49,406 nt of DNA from Bryobacterales bacterium (GTDB lineage Bacteria > Acidobacteriota > Terriglobia > Bryobacterales > Bryobacteraceae). Made by a program: the position numbers and the translations under genes. Numbering within the stretch: the stretch's first letter is position 1; the number at the start of each line of letters is the position of its first letter. A model generated the notes under the pieces. It searched no databases. It was not told the DNA's origin and saw only the letters and a list, made by a program, of their open reading frames with translations. The stretch covers positions 1 through 49,406 of the forward strand of contig SHUD01000014.1 of the NCBI GenBank assembly GCA_009697505.1, read 5' to 3'. Below, one piece after another: positions 27,450 through 35,877 of the stretch.

Positions 27450-28253
27450 CTACAGCGGCGCATCGGGCTTGATAATGGACCGCCACATGTGCGCCACCGG
27501 GCTGTTGTCGTAACCGAGCCCTTCGGCCGGCTGCGTGAAGTGGCGCCCGATCACGTCCGTGAACTGATCCAAGCTGGGATTCACATCGAGATCGAACGAA
27601 TAGAGATCGTTGATGGTTACCTGACGCGCGGCGAAATACCACTGGTGTTGACGCACCATTTTGTAGGTCTCTTCGATGTAAGGTTCGGGCTGGTAGTCTT
27701 CACCAAAGACGTAGCTGTAAACCGTTGGATACGGATAACCGTTGGCTTCGTCCGCATAGAAGCGCAGCGCCTGATGGTAGCGGATCGCAAAGGCGGTCTG
27801 TTCGGGCACGTAGGGCTCGAACAACTGGGCCGCCCACCAGCCGTGGTCCACTTTGATGAGTTCCTGCGCGACGTCATGCAGCAGGCACGCCAGGATGATC
27901 TCTTCGGCAAGGCCATTCTTCATCGCTAGGTTGGCGCTCTGCAACACGTGGTTGCCGGTCGACAAAAAGCGCAGACGGAAGAAGTCGGCCAGGGTGGGCT
28001 TGACGGGCATGGGTGCTAGCCGCCTGACGTTCGTGTCCCCCTCTTCGGCGACAAACAGGTGCCCGACGCCGCGGCGAAACGGACGCGTCTCAATCCGCGC
28101 CTCGATGTCAGCCACGCGCGGGATCTTCCCCTCCGGCGTTAACTGCCGCATCATGTAGTCTTCGAGCGCGTCGGCTTTGGCCTCCGGGTTCATGCGATTC
28201 ACAACGGAGGCTCCACCCTGGCTGGCGATAAATGCTTCGCGGTCGATTTGCAT
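27450..28253 (-). CDS. HD-domain protein, MIOX/PhnZ-like arrangement
   Basis: 267 aa with an excellent AGGAGG ribosome site. Central HD region: His102 in STGNHVLQSA, His126-Asp127 in LACLLHDVAQ, His137 in VDHGWW and His160 in IRYHQALRFY. The spacing recalls mixed-valent di-iron HD oxygenases (inositol oxygenase, PhnZ) as much as phosphohydrolases; I cannot decide. N- and C-terminal parts are not recognised. Last gene of the ten-gene minus-strand run, 21 bp after the response regulator. Confidence 0.68.
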   Translation of the reverse strand: MQIDREAFIASQGGASVVNRMNPEAKADALEDYMMRQLTPEGKIPRVADIEARIETRPFRRGVGHLFVAEEGDTNVRRLAPMPVKPTLADFFRLRFLSTGNHVLQSANLAMKNGLAEEIILACLLHDVAQELIKVDHGWWAAQLFEPYVPEQTAFAIRYHQALRFYADEANGYPYPTVYSYVFGEDYQPEPYIEETYKMVRQHQWYFAARQVTINDLYSFDLDVNPSLDQFTDVIGRHFTQPAEGLGYDNSPVAHMWRSIIKPDAPL

Positions 28254-28274
28254 ACAACACCTCCTAATCTCAGA

Positions 28275-28625
28275 TTACGCGCTGGCGAGGGCGCTTAACA
28301 GGGCCGCCGTCCGGATCGGTTTTGTCAGAATCTGGTCGACCATTGCGGCTTCTGGCGTGCCCTCCAGGTCGGGCGGCCAGCCGGTGAGCACGATGATGCG
28401 GACGGTGGCATTCGCGGCGCGGAAATCACGAATCAGCGCCAGGCCGTCGGCCGCTTCCGGCAAACGCAGGTCCAGAACGACAACCTCGGGCTGGGTCTCC
28501 GCGAACAGCACCCGGGCGGATTCAGGATCGGCGGCAGCCGCCACCTCATATCCATCGCGTTCCACAATCAGCTTGCGGAGCGAGAGCGCAGCGGCGTCAT
28601 CGTCGACCAGCAGCACACGTGGCAT
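28275..28625 (-). CDS. Single-domain response regulator (CheY-like)
   Basis: 116 aa receiver domain only: acidic pocket VDDD (residues 7-10), phospho-acceptor Asp52 in VVLDLRLPE, Thr81 in VLTGW and Lys102 in LTKPI, all conserved, so phosphorylation should work. No output domain, so it must act through protein contacts. No histidine kinase is next to it; the nearest in the window is the degenerate one at 2372. ATG 28625 shares one base with the upstream stop (TGATG). Confidence 0.9.
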   Translation of the reverse strand: MPRVLLVDDDAAALSLRKLIVERDGYEVAAAADPESARVLFAETQPEVVVLDLRLPEAADGLALIRDFRAANATVRIIVLTGWPPDLEGTPEAAMVDQILTKPIRTAALLSALASA

Positions 28626-29083
28626 CAAGAGAATTTTACGGCGGCGATCACTAACTGCGGCATGGCCTGATTCCAGCTTTGCGGCAAATCGTCGAAAGGC
28701 AATCGGAAAGACTTCATTTCACCCGGCTTCAGTCCACCGACGCGGCCTCCGACAATGGGGAGCCGCTGGCGGAGAACCAATTGCCCATAGGGATCATGGA
28801 AGATGCAGTAAATCTCGATGCTTGCGAGCGGCCGGTCACCTGCATTGGCGATCTTGCCGCTGATTTCCACAACCGTCTGCTTGAAGTAGTTCTCGGAAGC
28901 CTTCATCTCGACGTCGCTGAGTTGCAGGTTGCGCACGTAGGCCTTGGCTTCCGGGGTCAGAGCCATCGCACTGCCGGAATGGCGGGCGGCGTACTCGGTA
29001 TAGCCCCAGATGGACGCCCCTAGCAGCGCGATCACGCCGCCGATATAGAGCAACGGACTGGACTGGCTTGGCTTACTGGCCAC
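28625..29083 (-). CDS. Single-TM protein with extracytoplasmic beta-type domain
   Basis: 152 aa from GTG 29083. One membrane helix (LLYIGGVIALLGASIWGYTEY, residues 11-31), then an extracytoplasmic domain with FxLYD-like character: VEISGKIANAGDRPLASIEI and LVLRQRLPIV. It starts inside the end of pmbA (11-bp overlap) and shares a base with the response regulator start, so translation is coupled on both sides. Function unknown. Confidence 0.7.
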   Translation of the reverse strand: MASKPSQSSPLLYIGGVIALLGASIWGYTEYAARHSGSAMALTPEAKAYVRNLQLSDVEMKASENYFKQTVVEISGKIANAGDRPLASIEIYCIFHDPYGQLVLRQRLPIVGGRVGGLKPGEMKSFRLPFDDLPQSWNQAMPQLVIAAVKFS

Positions 29084-30458
29084 TGATGGTCATCTCCCGG
29101 ATCAAGAGGGTCGGCGCGGCAACCGCGCCGCGGAATTCCAGGTCCGATCCCACTTGGTCAATTTGCTGGAGCATCTGCCGCATGTTCCCCGCGATGGTGA
29201 TCTCGGAAACAGGATACGTCAGTTTGCCGTTTTCAATCCACAGGCCGGCGGCGCCCGAAGAGTAGTCGCCGGTAACCGTGTTCCCTCCCCCGCCGATGAG
29301 TTCGGTGACGTAAAGACCGTTGGGGACGCCGGCGATGATTTGCTCCGGCGAAAGAGCGCCCGCTTCAATAAAGAAGTTTCCCGGCCCGATTCCCGCGTTA
29401 CCCGTGATGCCCCGCGAGGCATTGCCCGTGGTCTTCAGATTCAACTTGCGCGCGGAATAACTGTTTAACAGGTAGCTCTTAAGCACGCCGCGCTCGATGA
29501 CCACGGTGCGCCGCGAAGGCGCGCCTTCATCGTCAAAAGGAGTGGTACCGAACAGGCCCGGGATGGTCGCGTCGTCGACAACGGTGAGCGCATCGCAAGC
29601 GATTTTGTCGCCGAGTTTCCCGGCCAGGAACGACGCGTGCCGGTAGATGGAAGATCCGTTCACGGCATCGAAAATGTCGCCGAGAAACTGGCGCGCGGTA
29701 CGCGGTTCAAAAATCACGGGGACCTTTTGGGTCGCGACCTTTCTGGCGTTCAGCCGGCGAAGAGCCCGTTCAGCCGCAATTCGTCCAACAGACTCCGGGC
29801 TCTCCAGTCCCGCGGCGCTGCGGGCGGCCGTGTGCCAGTAGTCGCGCTCCATGGCGCCATCTTGCCTGGCGACCGGAACCACGCTGAGGCTGCAACTCGA
29901 TGTCTGATAGCTACCGGTGAACCCCAGCGAATTGGCGAACACGCGGCGGCCGACGTGAGAATCGAAAGACGCGCCCTCGCTCAACTGAATGCGCGGATCG
30001 AAGTCCAGGGCGGCCTTTTCGGCGCGCAGGGCCTGGTCGATCTTCCACTCGGTAGTCATGTCCTCAATCGCTTCGTCGTAAAGGCGCAGATCGCCCTCTA
30101 ACTTGCCGAGTTCGGCAGGCTCAGGAAGCCCAGTAAAAGGATCGACGCTGGTGATCTTGGCGAGTTCGAGGGCCGCCTTGACCATTTTCTGAATGCCTTC
30201 GGGCGAGAGATCGGAAGTGTAAGACGAGCCGCCGCGTTGCGCGCCCGGCTCGCCGATCAGAACACGGATGCCCGCGCCGCGCGAACCGGCTTCCTTCAAA
30301 TTCTCAATCTCGCGCATACGGACGCCGACGGAAAATTCTTCCCCTTCCGATATAGTGCACTCGGCTCCGCTGGCGCCACCGGCCAGGGCTTGCTCGACGG
30401 CATCCGCCGCAATCTGTTCTAGTGTGGATTCTTGCGCCGGACTCATGCGGTCTTGCAT
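29073..30458 (-). CDS. pmbA: TldE/PmbA-type metalloprotease subunit
   Basis: 461 aa from ATG 30458, sharing one base with the tldD stop (TGATG). TldD/PmbA fold: GVRMREIENLKEAGSRGAG near the N-terminus, AFSRRTVVIERGVLKSYLL-like region, and the C-terminal GGGNTVTGDYSSGAAGLWI. The zinc HExxxH of TldD is not present, as expected for the TldE partner. TldD and TldE form a heterodimeric protease acting on unfolded peptides, used in some species to mature peptide antibiotics. Confidence 0.92.
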   Translation of the reverse strand: MQDRMSPAQESTLEQIAADAVEQALAGGASGAECTISEGEEFSVGVRMREIENLKEAGSRGAGIRVLIGEPGAQRGGSSYTSDLSPEGIQKMVKAALELAKITSVDPFTGLPEPAELGKLEGDLRLYDEAIEDMTTEWKIDQALRAEKAALDFDPRIQLSEGASFDSHVGRRVFANSLGFTGSYQTSSCSLSVVPVARQDGAMERDYWHTAARSAAGLESPESVGRIAAERALRRLNARKVATQKVPVIFEPRTARQFLGDIFDAVNGSSIYRHASFLAGKLGDKIACDALTVVDDATIPGLFGTTPFDDEGAPSRRTVVIERGVLKSYLLNSYSARKLNLKTTGNASRGITGNAGIGPGNFFIEAGALSPEQIIAGVPNGLYVTELIGGGGNTVTGDYSSGAAGLWIENGKLTYPVSEITIAGNMRQMLQQIDQVGSDLEFRGAVAAPTLLIREMTISGQ

Positions 30459-31891
30459 CAAGCGGCCGTCCCGCCCACGGTCATGCGATCGATCTTGACA
30501 GTCGGAATGCCGACACCGACCGGAACGCTTTGGCCTTCCTTGCCGCAGGTGCCAATCCCCTCGTCGAGCTTCAAATCGTGGCCGACCATGCTCACGTACT
30601 TCAGGGCTTCAGGTCCATTGCCGATGAGTGACGCTCCACGCACGGGCCGTGTGATCTTGCCGTCTTCGATGAGATAGCTTTCCGTGGCGGAGAACACGAA
30701 GTTGCCGCTGGTAATGTCGACTTGTCCGCCAGAAAAAGTCGCGCAGTAAAGGCCCTTGGAAACCGAGCGCACGATATCGGCCGGATCGCTATCGCCCGCG
30801 AGCATGTACGTGTTGGTCATGCGCGGCATGGGAATGTGCTGATAGCTTTCGCGGCGGCCGCTGCCGCTGGAGGCGGTCTTCATCAAACGGCTGGAAAGCT
30901 TGTCTTGCAAATAGCCCCGCAAGACTCCGTTTTCAATCAGGATATTCTTTTGCGTGGGCATTCCTTCGTCGTCCACGTTCAGCGAACCGCGGCGGCTGCC
31001 GATGGTGCCGTCGTCGATGACCGTGCAGAGCGGACTAGCCACTTCCTGGCCAATGCGTCCGCTAAACGCCGACGTCCCTTTGCGGTTGAAATCCGCTTCC
31101 AGGCCATGGCCGACGGCTTCGTGCAACAGAATTCCCGGCCACCCGGGGCCAAGCACGACGGGCATTTCCCCAGCAGGCGCGTCGCCCGCGTCAAGTTGAA
31201 CCATCGCCTGACGGGCGGCTTCCCGCGCGAAATGTTCCGGGGTCTTCTGGTTCAAAAAGAAATCGAGAGTCACGCGCCCGCCGCCACCGGAGTAACCATG
31301 CTGCGGAGAGCCCTCTCCTTGCCGGGCCAAGACCATCACGCTCATGCGCGCCATGGGCTGGCGATCGAAACTCAAGCGGCCGTCGCTGGTGGCGACCAGA
31401 ACATTGCGCAGGCTGTCGGCATAGGTGGCCTGCACCTGGAATACGCGGGGATCATAAGCACGGGCGGCGAGGTCGGCACGCTTCACCAGATCGACGCGCT
31501 CCGCGAGGCCCATTTCATTGGGGGCATGAAGCATGGGATAGAGGTTGTGCTGCTGGGACTGCTCGAAACCGGATTTCACGACACTGGCAGGACCTTTGGC
31601 GATCAGCGCGGCGACGCGGGCGGCTTTGCGGATTTTCCCGGGGCTGAGGTCGTCGCTGTAGGCGTAACCCGTGCGCTCACCGGCAAGGACGCGCACGCCG
31701 ACGCCCATGGTGACGCCTTCGGTTGCACTCTTAACGATCTCTTCGTCGACACCGATGGAACTCGTCGCCAGATATTCAAAGTACAGATCCGCGTAATCGC
31801 CGCCGGCGGAGAGCGCTTCGGATAAGTACGACTCGAGGTCGTGCTCGGTGATGCCGAAGCGGGCGGCAAAAAAGGACTGGTTGAAACTCAT
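30458..31891 (-). CDS. tldD: TldD-type zinc metalloprotease subunit
   Basis: 477 aa from ATG 31891 (MSFNQSFFAARFGITEHDL); an upstream in-frame extension of ten residues is less likely. The catalytic HEAVGHGLE (HExxxH) lies near residue 258, preceded by GPGWPGILL; the later LVRGASLIGNGPEALKYVSM-like end and the GTCGKEGQSVPVGVG segment are typical. Partner of the PmbA gene directly downstream. No obvious precursor-peptide gene is next to it. It begins 81 bp after the SUMF1-like gene. Confidence 0.94.
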   Translation of the reverse strand: MSFNQSFFAARFGITEHDLESYLSEALSAGGDYADLYFEYLATSSIGVDEEIVKSATEGVTMGVGVRVLAGERTGYAYSDDLSPGKIRKAARVAALIAKGPASVVKSGFEQSQQHNLYPMLHAPNEMGLAERVDLVKRADLAARAYDPRVFQVQATYADSLRNVLVATSDGRLSFDRQPMARMSVMVLARQGEGSPQHGYSGGGGRVTLDFFLNQKTPEHFAREAARQAMVQLDAGDAPAGEMPVVLGPGWPGILLHEAVGHGLEADFNRKGTSAFSGRIGQEVASPLCTVIDDGTIGSRRGSLNVDDEGMPTQKNILIENGVLRGYLQDKLSSRLMKTASSGSGRRESYQHIPMPRMTNTYMLAGDSDPADIVRSVSKGLYCATFSGGQVDITSGNFVFSATESYLIEDGKITRPVRGASLIGNGPEALKYVSMVGHDLKLDEGIGTCGKEGQSVPVGVGIPTVKIDRMTVGGTAA

Positions 31892-31972
31892 AAGGGGAAG
31901 CTCACAATTCGAGCGTAGCACGCGCGTTTTCGGGGCTTCCAGGTCGACACGCGAAGCCGTCCCCGCCCACGA

Positions 31973-32725
31973 TCACTTTAACGCTTTGGCACAGCGGAAC
32001 CCGATGTCAGGCGCCGAAAAACGCTCTGGGATCGCGCGGTACTGGTAGGTCACCGCTTCGGCCAAAGGAGTGTTGAACGAACCGCCACGGATCTGAATCC
32101 ACTGTTCATCCGCCGTCGCCGGAGGCACCAGTTGAGCGAACCGCGCGAGGTCCGCGGGGGCGGGAGTGACGGGGCCTTCGAGCATTTCCCACACATTGCC
32201 CGCCATCTGGTACTCGGGCGTGGCGGTGAACGATTTCACTGGCATCAGCGCGTGTTGTGTCAGGTTCGGATTATCCAGCACATTGGCGCGCTTGGGATCA
32301 TCCTCTTTGCCCCAGGGATAGCGCAGGGCATCCACTCCGCGAGACGCGCGCTCCCATTCCTGGGGAGTCGGCAGGCGCTTGCCTTTCCATTGCGCGAAAG
32401 CGCGGGCCTGCTCGATAGTCACATTCGCCACCGGGAGATCCGGTGCCCCGGCGGGCGGCTGGCATCCGGTCACGCGGCAGAATTCCGCGAACTCGGAGTT
32501 GGAAACTTCCGTTTCATCGATGTAGAACGGGCCGAGATTCATGGGCTTGTTTGCGGGCCCGAAGGGGAACGCGCCTCCCGGATAGTAAACCATCCCCGGA
32601 ACGGCAAAGACGCGGTGCACCCATAAATAAACACCGGCTGCTGAAGTGATCAACCCGATCAGCACGACCAAGACAACTACAACCAATCGCCCGGAATGGG
32701 CCGCAAACTTGGGAGAGGTCCGCAT
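31973..32725 (-). CDS. Membrane-anchored SUMF1/FGE-sulfatase-domain protein
   Basis: 250 aa. One N-terminal membrane helix (about residues 14-34), then an FGE-sulfatase domain: MVYYPGGAFPFG, FYIDETEVSNSEFAEFC, KRLPTPQEWERASRG, YPWGKEDDPKRANV, NVWEMLEG, IRGGSF and a final IGFRCAK. The catalytic Cys of formylglycine-generating enzymes, which lies just before the RYR element, is absent (TYQYRAIPER here), so it is probably a binding or regulatory relative and not a sulfatase activator. It follows the Ser/Thr kinase gene by 9 bp, hinting at a shared pathway (inference). Confidence 0.85.
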   Translation of the reverse strand: MRTSPKFAAHSGRLVVVVLVVLIGLITSAAGVYLWVHRVFAVPGMVYYPGGAFPFGPANKPMNLGPFYIDETEVSNSEFAEFCRVTGCQPPAGAPDLPVANVTIEQARAFAQWKGKRLPTPQEWERASRGVDALRYPWGKEDDPKRANVLDNPNLTQHALMPVKSFTATPEYQMAGNVWEMLEGPVTPAPADLARFAQLVPPATADEQWIQIRGGSFNTPLAEAVTYQYRAIPERFSAPDIGFRCAKALK

Positions 32726-32734
32726 CGGGCTGAG

Positions 32735-33724
32735 CTACCGGCGCAGAGTAAAAACAAAATACGCCATGACCACGAAGGCAATTGCGGCGAGCGCGGCCAA
32801 CAGCCCAATGCCCCAAGGTGTTTGCCAACGGCCAGGTATTATCTCTGACGAGGCAGGGGCCGCGGCGGCAGGCTCAGATTGCGGCAAGGGATTGAGGCGG
32901 ATGGCACCAGGTCCGAGAATCTCTTCCAGCGCGCCGCAGATGATTTCGAAACCCTGTGGACGCTTGTCCGGCTCCTTCGCCAGGCACTTGGCAACCAGGT
33001 CCATCGCGGCCGGCGGAACCTCCGCCTCATGCAGCGGTTCCAGATTGGCCTTGACGTTGAGGACCTGCTCGAATAGTTGTTCCACGGTGGTCCCCTGCAC
33101 GGGCTTGACGCCGCTCAACAGTTCATACGTCAGCACACCAAACGAGTACACATCCGTTTGCGCGGCGACCTCCTTTCCGAGGACCTGTTCAGGCGACATA
33201 TAGAAAGGAGTGCCGCGCGTGGATCCGTCGCCGGAAGCGGCCGTGCCTTCCACCTGAGCGATGCCGAAGTCCATGAGTTTGGCGCGGCCCACCGCATCGA
33301 TGTGAATATTTTCCGGCTTGATATCGCGATGGACGATCTTCTTGCCATGGATATAACCAATGGCGCGAGCCACCTGGAGTGCAATACGCAGCTTGCGGGC
33401 CATGCCGCCGGTACGATTGCCGCGAATGGCGTCACGCAGACTTTCGCCCTCCAGAAGCTCCATTACCATGAAGGGGCGGCCCTGGTCTTCGCCAAAATCG
33501 TACACAGCGATGATGTTTTCGTGAGCGATGCTCGATGCCAGGCGAGCTTCTTGAAGAAAATGCGCTTTGGCCGCGATCAGCGAGGCGTTGGCTAGGATCT
33601 TCAGTGCAACGTGGCGGCCCAGAACGCTGTCCTTGGCGCGGTACACGCGGGACATGCCACCGCCGAGGAACTGCTCGACTTCATACTTGCCGATCCGCGA
33701 AGGATGTTCCAGCGGCTGGTTCAT
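32735..33724 (-). CDS. Transmembrane Ser/Thr protein kinase (PknB-like)
   Basis: 329 aa from ATG 33724 overlapping the CDF stop by 4 bp (ATGA). Kinase domain about residues 14-280: glycine loop LGGGMSRVYRAKD, Lys42 in HVALKIL, catalytic HRDIKPENI (Asp134), DFG at 152-154, and GTPFYMSPEQ in the activation segment. All catalytic residues are present, so it should be active. A short linker and one C-terminal membrane helix (IGLLAALAAIAFVVMAYFVF) follow, with no extracellular sensor beyond a few residues. Sits between the metal transporter and the SUMF1-like gene. Confidence 0.93.
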   Translation of the reverse strand: MNQPLEHPSRIGKYEVEQFLGGGMSRVYRAKDSVLGRHVALKILANASLIAAKAHFLQEARLASSIAHENIIAVYDFGEDQGRPFMVMELLEGESLRDAIRGNRTGGMARKLRIALQVARAIGYIHGKKIVHRDIKPENIHIDAVGRAKLMDFGIAQVEGTAASGDGSTRGTPFYMSPEQVLGKEVAAQTDVYSFGVLTYELLSGVKPVQGTTVEQLFEQVLNVKANLEPLHEAEVPPAAMDLVAKCLAKEPDKRPQGFEIICGALEEILGPGAIRLNPLPQSEPAAAAPASSEIIPGRWQTPWGIGLLAALAAIAFVVMAYFVFTLRR

Positions 33725-34668
33725 TCGTGCCCGGGACGCGTCTGCACCGCGGTACAGTGGGTTTCCGCCAACGCGCACTTTACGTGCTCGAACTGGACGG
33801 TGGTATGGCGGATGGCGAAGCGGCCACAGAGGACCTCGTTGATCCGGCGCAGGATGGACTCGCTCTCGGAGGGCGGCATGTCTTCGATCAGAACATGACA
33901 GCTCAGCGCGCGCGAGTCGGAACCAAGATTCCAGATGTGTAAATCGTGCACATCGATTACGCCGGGAACGCGGCCCAACTCACCGGCGACTTCCGAGAGG
34001 CGCATGCCCTTGGGCAAAGCTTCCAGCAGAATATTCAGTGAGTCACGGATGATCCCCCACCCCGACCATACAATGGCAATGCCAATGAGGACGGAGAGAA
34101 TCGGATCAATGATCTGCCAGCCTGTATAGCGAATGAGCAATGCGCCGGCGATAATAGCCGCCGAACTGGCCGCGTCGCCCGCCATGTGCAACCAGGCCGC
34201 GCGAATATTCAGGTCGTGTTTGTGCTGGCCGTGCCCGCCCAAGGCCCAGGCGATCCCTAGGTTCAGCACCAGCGCCATGCCAGCCACCGCCATCATGATG
34301 GATACGCCCACGGTCGCCGGATGAATCAGCCGGTCATAGCTTTCATAGAACAGTGCCATCGCGAGAACCACCAAACTGAGTGCATTGACAAAGGCTGCCA
34401 GCACTCCGGCGCGCTGGTAGCCATAGGTCTTTTCGTGATCTCCAGGGCGCGCCTGCCAGTAGATGCCGAGGGCGGCCAGCAGCAACGCAAAAGCATCGGT
34501 GAAATTGTGGCCTGCGTCGGAAAGCAACGCCAAGCTATGGGCGCGAAACCCGGCGATCGCTTCAAAGACCACGAACACCATCGTCAGGACCAGCGAAATT
34601 AGCAGCACTTTGGTCATGCTGACATCCGCACGCGGGGAGTGCGATTCGTGATGGTGATGAGCACCCAT
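33721..34668 (-). CDS. Cation diffusion facilitator (CzcD/ZitB-like Zn transporter)
   Basis: 315 aa, six predicted membrane helices and a C-terminal cytoplasmic domain. The two metal-site motifs of the family are present: HNFTD in TM2 (SDAGHNFTDAFALL) and HMAGD in TM5 (AWLHMAGDAASS). A His-rich N-terminus (GAHHHHESHSPRAD) and a His-containing loop (GGHGQHKHDLN) fit zinc or related divalent metal export in exchange for protons. It overlaps the kinase gene by 4 bp and follows the 392-aa membrane protein by 28 bp. Confidence 0.93.
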   Translation of the reverse strand: MGAHHHHESHSPRADVSMTKVLLISLVLTMVFVVFEAIAGFRAHSLALLSDAGHNFTDAFALLLAALGIYWQARPGDHEKTYGYQRAGVLAAFVNALSLVVLAMALFYESYDRLIHPATVGVSIMMAVAGMALVLNLGIAWALGGHGQHKHDLNIRAAWLHMAGDAASSAAIIAGALLIRYTGWQIIDPILSVLIGIAIVWSGWGIIRDSLNILLEALPKGMRLSEVAGELGRVPGVIDVHDLHIWNLGSDSRALSCHVLIEDMPPSESESILRRINEVLCGRFAIRHTTVQFEHVKCALAETHCTAVQTRPGHE

Positions 34669-34696
34669 CCGCCTTTATCGTACAACTGTGGTCTCA

Positions 34697-35875
34697 CTAC
34701 ATGCCACGAAGCACACCCACGCCTCGAAGCACACCGAGGAGCTGGGCTTCATACTGAAGCGCGATGCGGGGGGCCACCAGAAGCAGGGGCAGTGCAAACA
34801 TGGGGCGGCGCCATTCCCAAGCAAGAAGCGCCAGCATGATGAGCATCGGCGACATGGTGCGTCCGGTGGCGTAAGCGGAGGCCCAGAGGTCCAACTGGTT
34901 CAGGGAAGCCGCAAAAACGGCGAACAGGACTGCCGTCAATTCCATCCATCTGGCGTGGCGACTGCGAAGAGCCGTGAAGCCGAAATACAACGCCAGCCCC
35001 AGCGCCAGCCAGATACCCGCCAGTGCCACCCATTCGAGTAGATAAGCTGCACGTAACCACAAAGTATGGGTGGGGTCCGTGTAACCGCTGAGTGTCTGCC
35101 CAAGGATTCCTCCAAAAGGATAGCGAGCCAAATACACATTGCCATCGGCCGGAGTGTGCGCCCGCACGTAGGCCCACCAGGCAAGAGCGGGCATGGCACT
35201 CAACACCCCTAGAAGCAGGCTTCGCCAATCCCGCTGCAAGGCTGAGTAGAGACACCAGGCCGCCACAAGGATGATGCCCGTATCGCGGATCAGGGGCGCG
35301 GCAATGAGCATCACATAAGCCGGCCAGGTGGTCTTCGATGATTCCGCCCGAAGTGCCAGGCCGATGCACAGCGCAGCCAAAGGCAGATCGATGGTCATGC
35401 GATCGAGCGACACGGCAACCGCCGGAATCAGAAAGAAACCGAGTCCCCATATCGGCGCGCAGCCACGGACCTGCGCGTAGCGCGCCAGCCAATACACACC
35501 GAGAGCGAGGAACACCAGCTCAACACCGATGTAAGAGTAGTCGACCCAGCGCCCGCCTGCTGCTCCGCCGATCAGTGCCGCCAGAGCCGGAACGCCGATT
35601 CGCCGCCAGCGCAGACTGGGCGTGTCCGCGTAATCGAGAACTCCCCGCCGGTTCAGAGGATCGTGCGCGATCAGATGGTAGAATGCGCCATCGTATCCTA
35701 TGGGATCGTTGACCCGCCGCGTGTGGCCGGCATCAAGATCTGCCGGAAGCCGGGAATTGAGCCCTGTGTAGAAAAGTCCGGTGGGATTCCCCGCGTACAG
35801 ATAAACGACACACAACACGAGCCAAGCCGCGGCGGCGCACACGGCCACGGCCGCTACCGCCGCCGGCCGCCGCAA
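34697..35875 (-). CDS. Multi-pass membrane protein, GT-C-like
   Basis: 392 aa with about ten predicted membrane helices, starting at TTG 35875 (GAGG ribosome site inside the end of the UPF0182 gene). An extracytoplasmic loop after TM1 holds RVNDPIGYDGAFYHLIAHDP, and acidic residues near the loop ends resemble GT-C glycosyltransferases such as the PMT/DUF2029 types. No decisive motif; could be a polymer or lipid-linked sugar transferase. It is two bases from the UPF0182 stop, so the two are cotranslated. The C-terminus carries a short repeat, GVLRGVGVLRG. Confidence 0.7.
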   Translation of the reverse strand: MRRPAAVAAVAVCAAAAWLVLCVVYLYAGNPTGLFYTGLNSRLPADLDAGHTRRVNDPIGYDGAFYHLIAHDPLNRRGVLDYADTPSLRWRRIGVPALAALIGGAAGGRWVDYSYIGVELVFLALGVYWLARYAQVRGCAPIWGLGFFLIPAVAVSLDRMTIDLPLAALCIGLALRAESSKTTWPAYVMLIAAPLIRDTGIILVAAWCLYSALQRDWRSLLLGVLSAMPALAWWAYVRAHTPADGNVYLARYPFGGILGQTLSGYTDPTHTLWLRAAYLLEWVALAGIWLALGLALYFGFTALRSRHARWMELTAVLFAVFAASLNQLDLWASAYATGRTMSPMLIMLALLAWEWRRPMFALPLLLVAPRIALQYEAQLLGVLRGVGVLRGM

Positions 35876-35877
35876 GC

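Noticed and set aside
30458-31891. A RiPP-maturation cluster around TldD/PmbA
   Set aside because: No precursor-peptide-like ORF, modifying enzyme or exporter is seen near the pair; TldD/E are widespread housekeeping proteases.
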